Shown piece after piece: positions 1 to 5,375 of a stretch of 5,608 nt of DNA (position 1 is its first letter; the number at the start of each line of letters is the position of its first letter). The DNA comes from Oscillibacter sp. (lineage in GTDB: Bacteria; Bacillota; Clostridia; Oscillospirales; Oscillospiraceae). The position numbers and the translations under genes are program-made. Below the pieces are notes generated by a model. That model was not told the origin of the DNA and made no database searches. It worked only from the letters and a program-made list of their open reading frames with translations. The DNA lies in the NCBI GenBank assembly GCA_022796315.1, contig JAAWIL010000136.1, positions 1-5,608 of the forward strand, in the 5' to 3' direction.

Positions 1-3
1 AAC

Positions 4-96
4 CCTTGCAATCCGCCAGGATTGCGGCGGCTTTTTGCCTTGCTGGACAAAAAATCCCCTCGCCAATCCCCGCACGCTGAGATCCTAAACAGGCTC
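4..96. repeat. Partial copy of the inverted-repeat element found at 121-283
   Basis: This stretch aligns without large gaps to the right part of the element at 121-283 (to 189-283). The first 22 nt match at 21 positions, including a 7-bp hairpin (8-14 with 19-25, loop GCCA). Similarity then weakens, and the copy ends in ACAGGCTCT (88-96), equivalent to ACAGGTTCT at 275-283. The left end lies outside the window. Its right end is the exact inverse of the left end of the next copy (AGAGCCTGT, 121-129), so two elements sit in the same orientation about 24 nt apart. No coding potential is seen. Confidence 0.6.
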
Positions 97-120
97 TAAT
101 TGCATGAGTTCGGAAGTTTA

Positions 121-283
121 AGAGCCTGTATTCACAACCGATGAACGCCGTCTGGGGGGTCTTTTTCCCGCCATACTGCGTCGCTGTTCCTTGCAATCCG
201 TCAGGATTGCTGCGGAAAATCTCCTTGTCTGACGAGAAAACTCCTCGTCCATCCGGCATCCCCCGATTATGAATACAGGTTCT
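121..283. mobile_element. Small non-coding element with terminal inverted repeats (MITE-like)
   Basis: The ends are inverted repeats: 121-137 against the complement of 267-283 agree at 15 of 17 positions, with weaker matching continuing inward over about 35 nt. At about 163 bp the element is too short for a transposase and has no convincing reading frame. Internal structure includes a 7-bp hairpin (193-199 with 204-210, loop GTCA) and a 6-bp hairpin (231-236 with 244-249). A related partial copy lies just upstream at 4-96. Size, inverted ends and repetition suggest a MITE-like element mobilised by a transposase elsewhere. I could not define a clean target-site duplication; the flanks are AT-rich (TTTA on the left, AAAT on the right). 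A structured intergenic repeat that is not mobile is the alternative. Confidence 0.6.
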
Positions 284-287
284 AAAT

Positions 288-317
288 TTGGAAATCATAC
301 CTGCATTTTACCATACT
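288..317 (+). promoter_or_regulatory. Weak candidate promoter for glpK
   Basis: TTGGAA (288-293) and CATACT (312-317) are 18 nt apart and would start transcription near 324, just ahead of the glpK ribosome binding site. Both hexamers are imperfect, and the site begins only five bases after the inverted-repeat element. The true promoter could instead lie inside or upstream of the repeats. No cre-like operator is evident. Confidence 0.25.
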
Positions 318-334
318 TCACTTGAAAATACCAG

Positions 335-340
335 AGGAGG
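335..340 (+). promoter_or_regulatory. glpK ribosome binding site, decides the start codon
   Basis: A perfect AGGAGG lies 8 nt before the ATG at 349. The same frame is open back to a TTG at 322, but that codon lies upstream of the site. A nearer ATG at 344 is in another frame and only 3 nt away. The start at 349 also gives the family-typical N-terminus. Confidence 0.85.
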
Positions 341-348
341 CGCATGTT

Positions 349-1863
349 ATGGAGCAGTACATCGCGGCGCTGGACCAGGGTACCACAACGTCCCGGGCCA
401 TTCTCTTCAACCGGGCCGGGGAGCCTGTGGCCCGGGCCCAGCACCCCTTCCGGCAGATCTATCCCCGGCCGGGCTGGGTGGAGCACGATCCGGAGGAGAT
501 CTGGGCCACCACCGCGCGGGCCCTGGCGGAGGCGGTGGACGGCGCCCACATCGACCCCAAGGCCATCGCCGCCCTGGGGATCACGAACCAGCGGGAGACC
601 ACCATCCTGTGGGAGCGGGCTACGGGGAAGCCGGTGTGCAATGCCATCGTCTGGCAGTGCCGCCGCACCGCCGCCCTCTGCGACCGGCTCAAGGCGGAGG
701 GATGGACGGAGGCGGTACAGGAGAGGACGGGGCTGCTGATTGACGCCTACTTCTCCGGCACGAAGCTCCGGTGGCTCCTGGATGAGATCCCCGGCGCCCA
801 GGTCCGGGCGGAGCGGGGGGAGCTGTGCTTCGGCACCGTGGACAGCTGGCTCATCTGGAAGCTGACCGGCGGCAGGGCCCATGTGACGGATGTCTCCAAC
901 GCCTCCCGGACCATGCTCTTCAACATTCACACCCTCCGGTGGGACGAGGAGCTGTGCCGGGCTCTGAACGTCCCCCGGTCCCTGCTGCCGGAGCCCAGGA
1001 GCAGCAGCGAGATCTACGGCGTGGTGGCCCAGGGCCTTCCCGGGCTGGAGGCGCTGGCGGGGATTCCCATCTGCGGCAGCGCCGGGGACCAGGCGGCGGC
1101 CCTGTTCGGACAGGCCTGCTTCACGCCGGGACAGGCGAAGAACACCTACGGCACCGGCTGCTTCACCCTCATGAACGTGGGGAGCGAGGCGGTGCGGTCC
1201 GGGGCGGGGCTGGTGACCTCCGTGGGCTGGAGCCTGGGGGGCAAGACCACCTACGCCCTGGAGGGCAGCGTCTTCAACGCCGGCAGCACCATCCAGTGGC
1301 TCCGGGACGAGCTGGGGCTGATCGGCTCCGCTCCGGAGTGCGACCGGCTGGCGGAGAGCGTGCCGGACAGCGGCGGCGTCCGGCTGGTGCCGGCCTTCAC
1401 CGGCCTGGGGGCGCCCTACTGGGATATGTACGCCCGGGGGACCATCGTGGGGCTGACGCGGGGCACCACCAGGGCCCACATCGCCCGGGCGGTGCTGGAC
1501 GCCATTGCCTTCCAGGTGGCGGACCTGGTGCGGGCCATGAACAGCGACGCCCCCTGTCACATCACCTCCCTGCGGGTGGACGGCGGCGCGTCGGTCAGCG
1601 ACATCCTCATGCAGACCCAGGCGGATCTCCTGCGGCTCCCCGTGGACCGGCCCGCCCAGGTAGAGACCACGGCCTTCGGCGCGGCGGCTCTGGCGGGTCT
1701 CGCGGCGGGGATCTGGCGGGATCTGCCGGAGCTGGAGGGCCTGAGGCGCAGTCAGTGCGTCTTCCTGCCCCGGCGGCCGGAGGCGGAGTGCGCCGGGGAG
1801 TACCGCCAGTGGCGGCGGGCGGTGGACCGGTCCCGGCTGTGGGTGGAAAACCAGGAGCCGTGA
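349..1863 (+). CDS. glpK: Glycerol kinase
   Basis: Cytosolic enzyme that phosphorylates glycerol with ATP to sn-glycerol 3-phosphate, feeding glycolysis and lipid synthesis. The 504-aa product is full length (E. coli GlpK has about 502) and covers both FGGY sugar-kinase domains, roughly residues 3-252 and 260-450. Visible landmarks are the phosphate-binding DQGTTTSR (9-16), glycerol-contacting R82, E83, W102 and Y134, the catalytic aspartate D247 in AGDQ, the nucleotide-site NTYGTGCF (265-272) and VDGGA (410-414). After SSSEIYG (218-224) the loop lacks both the histidine that HPr phosphorylates in many low-GC Gram-positive GlpKs and the GGKGGTR fructose-1,6-bisphosphate loop of E. coli, so the usual allosteric controls may not apply. 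No glpF, glpD or glpO is adjacent in the window. No clear terminator follows; only short GC hairpins without a T-tract lie at 1864-1905. Confidence 0.97.
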   Translation: MEQYIAALDQGTTTSRAILFNRAGEPVARAQHPFRQIYPRPGWVEHDPEEIWATTARALAEAVDGAHIDPKAIAALGITNQRETTILWERATGKPVCNAIVWQCRRTAALCDRLKAEGWTEAVQERTGLLIDAYFSGTKLRWLLDEIPGAQVRAERGELCFGTVDSWLIWKLTGGRAHVTDVSNASRTMLFNIHTLRWDEELCRALNVPRSLLPEPRSSSEIYGVVAQGLPGLEALAGIPICGSAGDQAAALFGQACFTPGQAKNTYGTGCFTLMNVGSEAVRSGAGLVTSVGWSLGGKTTYALEGSVFNAGSTIQWLRDELGLIGSAPECDRLAESVPDSGGVRLVPAFTGLGAPYWDMYARGTIVGLTRGTTRAHIARAVLDAIAFQVADLVRAMNSDAPCHITSLRVDGGASVSDILMQTQADLLRLPVDRPAQVETTAFGAAALAGLAAGIWRDLPELEGLRRSQCVFLPRRPEAECAGEYRQWRRAVDRSRLWVENQEP

Positions 1864-1932
1864 GTCCGGCGGGACAAAGGGGGAACCGCGCCGCGCCGTT
1901 CGTGAAATTAGTGTAAACAAGTGGAAAAGCAG

Positions 1933-1961
1933 TTGCCTTTTTTCGGGAAATGCGCTATACT
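1933..1961 (+). promoter_or_regulatory. Sigma-A promoter for the zinc-ribbon gene
   Basis: TTGCCT (1933-1938) and TATACT (1956-1961) are separated by exactly 17 nt, a good vegetative-type promoter. Transcription should begin near 1968, giving an untranslated leader of about 185 nt before the ATG at 2153. It lies 70 nt after glpK ends, so the zinc-ribbon gene is likely its own unit. Confidence 0.75.
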
Positions 1962-1967
1962 GATCCC

Positions 1968-2152
1968 CATCAGAGGCCGTCCGGGACGGGTTCACCGTGA
2001 GACACCGGTTTTGGACGCCGCCTGTGCCGGCGCATTGTCAACAGCGCAATCCAAATCGGGGCCGCGCAAGGCAGCCTTCTGCGGCGCAAACGCCGCAGGC
2101 CCGGAGGGGACTGTTTTTCCGGGTGATTTGAGGATAGAAAGGGGAATGTAAC
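1968..2152 (+). promoter_or_regulatory. Long structured 5' leader, possible cis-regulatory RNA
   Basis: The transcribed leader has no convincing reading frame but many potential hairpins. They are: 1977-1981 with 1985-1989; a perfect 8-bp stem 2079-2086 with 2091-2098 (loop CAAA); and 2100-2105 with 2118-2123. A competing fold pairs GCCGC (2061-2065) with GCGGC (2081-2085), enclosing AAGG/CCTT (2068-2071 with 2075-2078). That fold cannot form together with the 8-bp stem because both use 2081-2085. A T-run (2114-2118) follows but is too far from the 8-bp stem for a textbook terminator. AAAGGGG (2138-2144) is the ribosome binding site. I recognise no known riboswitch, T-box or 6S RNA. The segment could also be a dispersed GC-rich repeat that happens to lie in the leader. 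Confidence 0.4.
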
Positions 2153-2533
2153 ATGGCATTTTTCAATGACCTGACGCAAAAGGCAAAGGATGTAGCCGCC
2201 GTCGCCGCCGACAAGGCCAAGGATGCCGCGGAGCTGACCAAGCTCTCTGTGGCTGTGGCGGGAGAGCAGCGGGAGATCGACAAGAATTACCGCACCATCG
2301 GCGAGTGGTTCGTCAACGAGTACGAGGGCGAGATCCCCGACGCCGTGCGGGACATGGTGGAGGCCGTCGCCGCCTCCAAGGCCAAGATCGCCGAGCTGGA
2401 GGCCGCCAAGGCGGCGCTGAAGGACTCCGTGGCCGCGATCGTGGAGGAGAGCGCTGAAAAGGCCTGTCCCATCTGCGGCGCCAAGGCCGACAGCAAGTTC
2501 TGCCCCCAGTGCGGCGCGCCGATGAACAGCTAA
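2153..2533 (+). CDS. Small coiled-coil protein with C-terminal zinc ribbon
   Basis: A 126-aa soluble protein of unknown function. Residues 1-45 are alanine/lysine-rich and amphipathic (AKDVAAVAADKAKDAAELTK), followed by an acidic, aromatic patch (NYRTIGEWFVNEYEG, 45-59). A second Ala/Lys/Glu helix, likely a coiled coil (about 64-103), follows. The C-terminus has CPIC...CPQC with cysteines 105, 108, 117 and 120, a typical zinc-ribbon knuckle pair. No signal peptide or membrane segment is seen. Clostridia commonly carry such 'zinc ribbon domain-containing' proteins, and the helix suggests self-association or binding to a partner or membrane surface. The ATG at 2153 is preceded by AAAGGGG with 8-nt spacing. 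The gene has its own promoter, long leader and strong terminator, so it appears monocistronic. Confidence 0.88.
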   Translation: MAFFNDLTQKAKDVAAVAADKAKDAAELTKLSVAVAGEQREIDKNYRTIGEWFVNEYEGEIPDAVRDMVEAVAASKAKIAELEAAKAALKDSVAAIVEESAEKACPICGAKADSKFCPQCGAPMNS

Positions 2534-2542
2534 ACCCTGCGG

Positions 2543-2575
2543 CCCCGGACCAAACGGTCCGGGGTCGCTTTTGTC
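2543..2575 (+). terminator. Rho-independent terminator of the zinc-ribbon gene
   Basis: A perfect 9-bp GC-rich stem (2543-2551 with 2556-2564, loop AAAC) begins 9 nt after the stop codon and is followed by the T-rich TCGCTTTTGT. The T-tract is interrupted, but stem strength and position fit an intrinsic terminator. Confidence 0.82.
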
Positions 2576-2596
2576 ACAGCGAACGCGCCAAGGATG

Positions 2597-2605
2597 TGGT
2601 ATTCT
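2597..2605 (+). promoter_or_regulatory. Candidate extended -10 promoter for the 121-aa gene
   Basis: TGGTATTCT fits an extended -10 (TGnTATnnT-like) and would start transcription near 2612, just upstream of the ribosome binding site at 2616-2624. No good -35 lies at 17 nt; TTGTCA at 2571-2576 is too far away. The preceding terminator argues that this gene needs its own promoter. Confidence 0.35.
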
Positions 2606-2633
2606 TGGAAAAAACAAGAGGGGGATTTGCTCC

Positions 2634-2999
2634 ATGACGCTGTTTGCTTTCAAGTCCGTGTCCCAGACCACCGCGCTGGCCGATGCCGCCGGGGACTACC
2701 GCGCCGCCCGCCGGGTGGAGCAGTACCGCCTCAGCGCCCAGGCCATCTACTTTCCGGCGTTTCCCGGCACAAGATACGTGCCGTTTGCCGCCGTCACCCG
2801 GGCGATTGCGAGACGTTCCGGGATGCCGGTCAAGGGCTGCTGCGGCAAGGAGATCCCGGTGGTACGCCTGCGGCTGTTCTGCGAGGGGGAGCTCTTCCAG
2901 GACTTCCTCTTTGAGAAGCCGGCCTCTGCCGGCCGGGTGCTGGATGCCGTGGCGGCGCTTCGCCCGGAGGTTCCGGTGGAACGGGAGAGCATTCTCTGA
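2634..2999 (+). CDS. Hypothetical protein, possibly PH-like fold
   Basis: A 121-aa protein I do not recognise. The start is chosen at the ATG 9 nt after AAGAGGGGG (2616-2624); the frame is open further upstream, but without a better site. It is basic in the N-terminal half (RAARRVEQYR, 23-32; RAIARRSG, 56-63) and has an aromatic stretch (IYFPAFPGTRYVPF, 38-51). A GCCGKE motif (68-73) is followed by alternating hydrophobic strands (IPVVRLRLFCEGELFQDFLFEK, described as 74-95) and a final helix (about 98-109). This order of beta-strands ending in a helix resembles small PH-like or GRAM-like domains of Firmicutes, but that is only a pattern impression. Cysteines 69, 70 and 83 do not form a zinc motif. 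No signal peptide or membrane helix is seen. Coding is supported by the ribosome binding site and by clean termination before a hairpin. Confidence 0.72.
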   Translation: MTLFAFKSVSQTTALADAAGDYRAARRVEQYRLSAQAIYFPAFPGTRYVPFAAVTRAIARRSGMPVKGCCGKEIPVVRLRLFCEGELFQDFLFEKPASAGRVLDAVAALRPEVPVERESIL

Positions 3000-3005
3000 A
3001 AACGC

Positions 3006-3031
3006 GGCCGCCGGCCAAAAGGCCGGCGGCC
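3006..3031 (-). terminator. Hairpin between convergent genes, probably terminates the peptidase gene
   Basis: A perfect 11-bp stem (3006-3016 with 3021-3031) with loop AAAA lies between the two converging stop codons. Read on the minus strand it is followed by GCGTTTTC, a short T-run, so it best fits a terminator for the peptidase, about 49 nt past its stop. On the plus strand no T-tract follows, though it may still slow polymerase leaving the 121-aa gene. Confidence 0.6.
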
Positions 3032-3079
3032 ACAGACTGTCGAAAGACGGGAGAACTGGGTTCCGGCCGCCTCGGGTGT

Positions 3080-3595
3080 TCAGTACAGCAGCTTCTTTCG
3101 CTCCCGCCAGTCGGGGAGGGCCTGTTCCAGCAGGGCGTAGAACCGGGGGCCGTGGTTCTTTTCCCGGATGTGGCACAGCTCGTGGACTACCACCAGGTCA
3201 ATGGCCTCCTCCGGGCAGCGCATCAGAAAGCAGGAGAAGCACAGGCTGTTCTTCCCGCTGCAGCTGCCGTAGCGCTTCCGGGCGGAGGTGATTTTGACGC
3301 CGGTGGGGACCAGGCCCAGTTTGGCGCTCCATTGGGCGGTTTTCTCCGGGAGGACGGCCCTGGCCTGGGCCTTCAGGGCCGCGATTTCCTCCGGCGTGGG
3401 GGCCGGGGGGCGGCTGGCGGCCCGCTGGCGCTGCTGGGCCAGGTGGCGGGCGATCCAGGCGGCGTGGCCGGATACGAAGGCGTCGATCTTCGCCTGGGAC
3501 AGACGCTGGGGGGCCCGCACCACCACCCGGCAGTCCTGTGTGATCTCCAGCGCCAGGGTTTTCCGGCGGGAGCGAATCAGTTCATATGGTTCCAT
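3080..3595 (-). CDS. YgjP-like zinc metallopeptidase (M48/DUF45 group)
   Basis: A 171-aa cytosolic protein of the YgjP/DUF45 (SprT-like, gluzincin-fold) family, whose members are predicted zinc peptidases with largely unknown substrates. The family-typical opening IRSRRKTLALEI (7-18) and VVVRAP (24-29) are present. So are the conserved RKRYGSC (106-112), the HELCH zinc/catalytic motif (138-142, with E139 as general base) and the third histidine H148 in NHGPRF. At 171 aa it is shorter than the roughly 230-aa E. coli-type members; the middle (about 54-70) is a Pro/Ala/Gln-rich linker. The start at 3595 is set by homology at the N-terminus; the frame stays open upstream, but that is antisense shadow. 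No ribosome binding site precedes this ATG. Instead a good promoter ends 6 nt before it, suggesting a leaderless transcript. Divergent from proS and convergent with the 121-aa gene. Confidence 0.9.
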   Translation of the reverse strand: MEPYELIRSRRKTLALEITQDCRVVVRAPQRLSQAKIDAFVSGHAAWIARHLAQQRQRAASRPPAPTPEEIAALKAQARAVLPEKTAQWSAKLGLVPTGVKITSARKRYGSCSGKNSLCFSCFLMRCPEEAIDLVVVHELCHIREKNHGPRFYALLEQALPDWRERKKLLY

Positions 3596-3601
3596 AGGAA
3601 G

Positions 3602-3630
3602 AGCATACCACGCCAGGGAGAAAATGTAAA
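3602..3630 (-). promoter_or_regulatory. Promoter of the peptidase gene, predicts leaderless mRNA
   Basis: On the minus strand TTTACA (3630-3625) and TATGCT (3607-3602) are exactly 17 nt apart, and the -10 is extended (TGGTATGCT). Six bases separate the -10 from the ATG at 3595, so the expected start of transcription falls on or beside the A of that ATG. No Shine-Dalgarno-like sequence is present in between, which agrees with leaderless initiation. Confidence 0.65.
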
Positions 3631-3679
3631 GGAGAAGCGTTCCCCAGGGCGAAGGGCGGCTGATGGGGAGATTGATCCT

Positions 3680-3704
3680 GTGGGGGCGGCAGGCTGCCGT
3701 CCCG
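3680..3704. repeat. Single hairpin repeat related to the 5376-5603 cluster
   Basis: A 9-bp stem with one G-U pair (3683-3691 with 3695-3703, loop GGC) lies between the divergent promoters. Its sequence TGTGGGGGCGGCA...TGCCGTCCCG is nearly the same as the complement of the last hairpin in the right-hand cluster (TGTAGGGGCGGCA...TGCCGCCCG). It therefore looks like an isolated, slightly degenerate member of that family. Confidence 0.5.
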
Positions 3705-3764
3705 GCAGAGTTCGCGGGAAACGCAAAAATGCGCGTCTGGACACGCCTCAAAATGGGTTCCGCC

Positions 3765-3793
3765 TTGACAAGTCCCGCCGGAGCCATTACAAT
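3765..3793 (+). promoter_or_regulatory. proS promoter
   Basis: A perfect TTGACA (3765-3770) and TACAAT (3788-3793) with a 17-nt spacer predict a strong vegetative promoter starting near 3800. The leader of about 54 nt contains only a small 6-bp hairpin (3811-3816 with 3822-3827). It is too short for a T-box, so proline starvation control by that route is not indicated. Confidence 0.88.
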
Positions 3794-3853
3794 AGAAAGC
3801 CAGTGAAAACCGTGCATACGCTGCATGATATAAAGGTAAAGGAATGGATGACT

Positions 3854-5293
3854 ATGGCACAGGATAAGAAACAAGTGGAGGCCATTACCGCGCGGGACGT
3901 GGACTTCGCCCAGTGGTACACCGACGTCTGCAAGAAGGCAGAGCTCATTGACTACACCTCCGTCAAAGGAATGTTCATCTACCGGCCCTATGGCTACGCC
4001 ATCTGGGAAAATATCCAGCAGGAGCTGGACCGCCGCTTCAAGGAGACGGGCCATGAGAACGTCTACCTCCCCGTGCTGATCCCGGAGTCCCTGCTCCAGA
4101 AGGAGAAGGATCACGTGGAGGGCTTTGCCCCGGAGTGCGCCTGGGTCACCATGGGCGGCAGCGAAAAATTGGAGGACCGCCTCTGCATCCGCCCCACCTC
4201 CGAGACGCTCTTTTGCGAGCACTACGCCAACATCATCCACTCCTGGCGGGATCTGCCCAAGCTGTATAACCAGTGGTGCAGCGTCCTGCGCTGGGAGAAG
4301 ACCTCCCGCCCCTTCCTCCGCCACCGGGAGTTCCTCTGGCAGGAGGGCCACACCATGCACGCCGGTGAGGCCGAGGCCCGGGAGGAGACCATGCGGATGC
4401 TGAACGTCTACGCCGCCTTCATGGAGGACTTTTTGGCCATGCCGGTCCTCAAGGGCCGCAAGACGGAGAAGGAGAAGTTCAACGGCGCCGAGGAGACCTA
4501 TACCGTGGAGTGCATGATGCACGACCGGAAGGCCCTCCAGGCCGGCACCAGCCACTACTTCGGCGACGGCTTCGCCAGGGCCTTTGACATTACCTACACC
4601 GGCAGGGACAACCAGCTCCACCACCCCCACCAGACCAGCTGGGGCGTCTCCACCCGGATGATCGGCGGCATCATCATGACCCACGGCGACGACAGCGGCC
4701 TGGTTCTGCCCCCCCGGGTGGCCCCGGTGCAGGCGGTGGTGATCCCCGTGGCCCAGCACAAGCCCGGCGTCCTGGACGCGGCGGCGGCCCTGCGGGACCG
4801 TTTGAAGACCGCCGGCCTGCGGGCGAAGATGGACGGCTCCGACAACAGCCCCGGCTGGAAGTTCGCCGAGTACGAGATGAAGGGCGTGCCCCTGCGGGTG
4901 GAGATCGGACCCAAGGACATGGAGAAGGAGCAGTGCGTCATTGCCCGCCGGGATACCGGCGAGAAGGTGTCCGTCCCCCTGGCGGAGCTGGAGGAGACGG
5001 CGAAGCGCCTGCTGGACGAGATCCACGAGAACATGTACGCGATGGCCCTGAAGAACCGGGAGGACAACACCTTTGACATCCACAGCGTGGAGGAGGCCAA
5101 GACCATTGCCGCCGGCAAGGGCGGGTTCCTCCGGTCCAAGTGGTGCGGCGCCCTGGAGTGCGAACTGGCCATGAAGGAGCAGGCCGGGGTCAGCTCCCGG
5201 TGCATGCCCCTGGAGCAGAGCGGCACGGAGGGCGTGTGCCCGGTCTGTGGGAAGAAGTGTACAACGGATATTTATTGGGGCGTGGCATATTAA
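3854..5293 (+). CDS. proS: Prolyl-tRNA synthetase, type 3 (short form)
   Basis: Cytosolic class II aminoacyl-tRNA synthetase joining proline to tRNA-Pro with ATP. The 479-aa product matches the short, archaeal/eukaryote-like ProRS used by some Firmicutes and Thermus, and lacks the inserted editing domain of the E. coli form. Visible are the opening ITARDVDFAQWYTDV, the substrate-site RPTSE (113-117), motif 2 arginine R146 in LRWEK followed by FLRHREFLWQEGHT, and motif 3 GDDSGLVLPPRVAP with R288. The anticodon-binding domain follows (about 290-390). The C-terminal zinc domain has cysteines 431, 436, 462 and 465, spaced as in Thermus ProRS, and the chain ends in the family-typical tyrosine. Two in-frame ATGs compete (3848 and 3854). 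I chose 3854 because AAAGGA (3838-3843) is 10 nt away and the family usually begins MAxDKK. Own promoter and terminator; monocistronic. Confidence 0.97.
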   Translation: MAQDKKQVEAITARDVDFAQWYTDVCKKAELIDYTSVKGMFIYRPYGYAIWENIQQELDRRFKETGHENVYLPVLIPESLLQKEKDHVEGFAPECAWVTMGGSEKLEDRLCIRPTSETLFCEHYANIIHSWRDLPKLYNQWCSVLRWEKTSRPFLRHREFLWQEGHTMHAGEAEAREETMRMLNVYAAFMEDFLAMPVLKGRKTEKEKFNGAEETYTVECMMHDRKALQAGTSHYFGDGFARAFDITYTGRDNQLHHPHQTSWGVSTRMIGGIIMTHGDDSGLVLPPRVAPVQAVVIPVAQHKPGVLDAAAALRDRLKTAGLRAKMDGSDNSPGWKFAEYEMKGVPLRVEIGPKDMEKEQCVIARRDTGEKVSVPLAELEETAKRLLDEIHENMYAMALKNREDNTFDIHSVEEAKTIAAGKGGFLRSKWCGALECELAMKEQAGVSSRCMPLEQSGTEGVCPVCGKKCTTDIYWGVAY

Positions 5294-5300
5294 ACGGAGA

Positions 5301-5327
5301 GGGAGAGGCGGAAGCCTCTCCCTTTTT
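5301..5327 (+). terminator. proS intrinsic terminator
   Basis: A perfect 9-bp stem (5301-5309 with 5314-5322) with a GGAA tetraloop, followed directly by TTTTT, starts 8 nt after the proS stop codon. Additional A-T/G-T pairs (5298-5300 with 5323-5325) can extend the stem. This is a textbook intrinsic terminator. Confidence 0.95.
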
Positions 5328-5331
5328 GCAG

Positions 5332-5357
5332 AAAAACCCGCCCCGGAACCGGGCGGG
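5332..5357 (-). terminator. Oppositely facing terminator hairpin
   Basis: A 7-bp GC stem (5337-5343 with 5351-5357) is preceded on the plus strand by AAAAA (5332-5336). On the minus strand it therefore reads as a hairpin followed by TTTTT. It would stop transcripts entering from a minus-strand gene beyond the right edge before they run antisense into proS. The gene it serves is not in the window. Confidence 0.7.
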
Positions 5358-5375
5358 CTCATTCGGGAGATTATA

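Noticed and set aside
8..36. Intrinsic terminator (stem 8-25 with TTTTT at 32-36)
   Set aside because: The T-run is separated from the stem, and the same hairpin recurs at 193-210 without a T-run, so it is better explained as part of the repeat element.
825..1916. 363-codon plus-strand frame overlapping glpK
   Set aside because: Low-complexity Gly/Arg/Pro/Ala product lying within glpK in another frame, with no ribosome binding site.
295..1995. 566-codon minus-strand open frame antisense to glpK
   Set aside because: It is the complement of a clear glycerol kinase, is rich in Arg/Gly/Pro/His and has no recognisable domain: a GC artefact.
1968..2152. 6S RNA or other known ncRNA
   Set aside because: I could not fold it into the long rod with a central bubble expected of 6S RNA, and it runs directly into a ribosome binding site and start codon.
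3152..3853. Upstream extension of the proS frame
   Set aside because: It overlaps the peptidase gene and the proS promoter; known ProRS proteins begin at about 3854.
3800..3853. T-box leader before proS
   Set aside because: Only about 54 nt lie between the predicted transcription start and the ATG, with no specifier stem, T-box sequence or terminator.
3080..5362. Very long minus-strand open frame running antisense to proS into the peptidase
   Set aside because: Only the last 171 codons (3595 to 3080) show family motifs. The rest mirrors proS codons, and GC-rich third positions suppress stops on the opposite strand.
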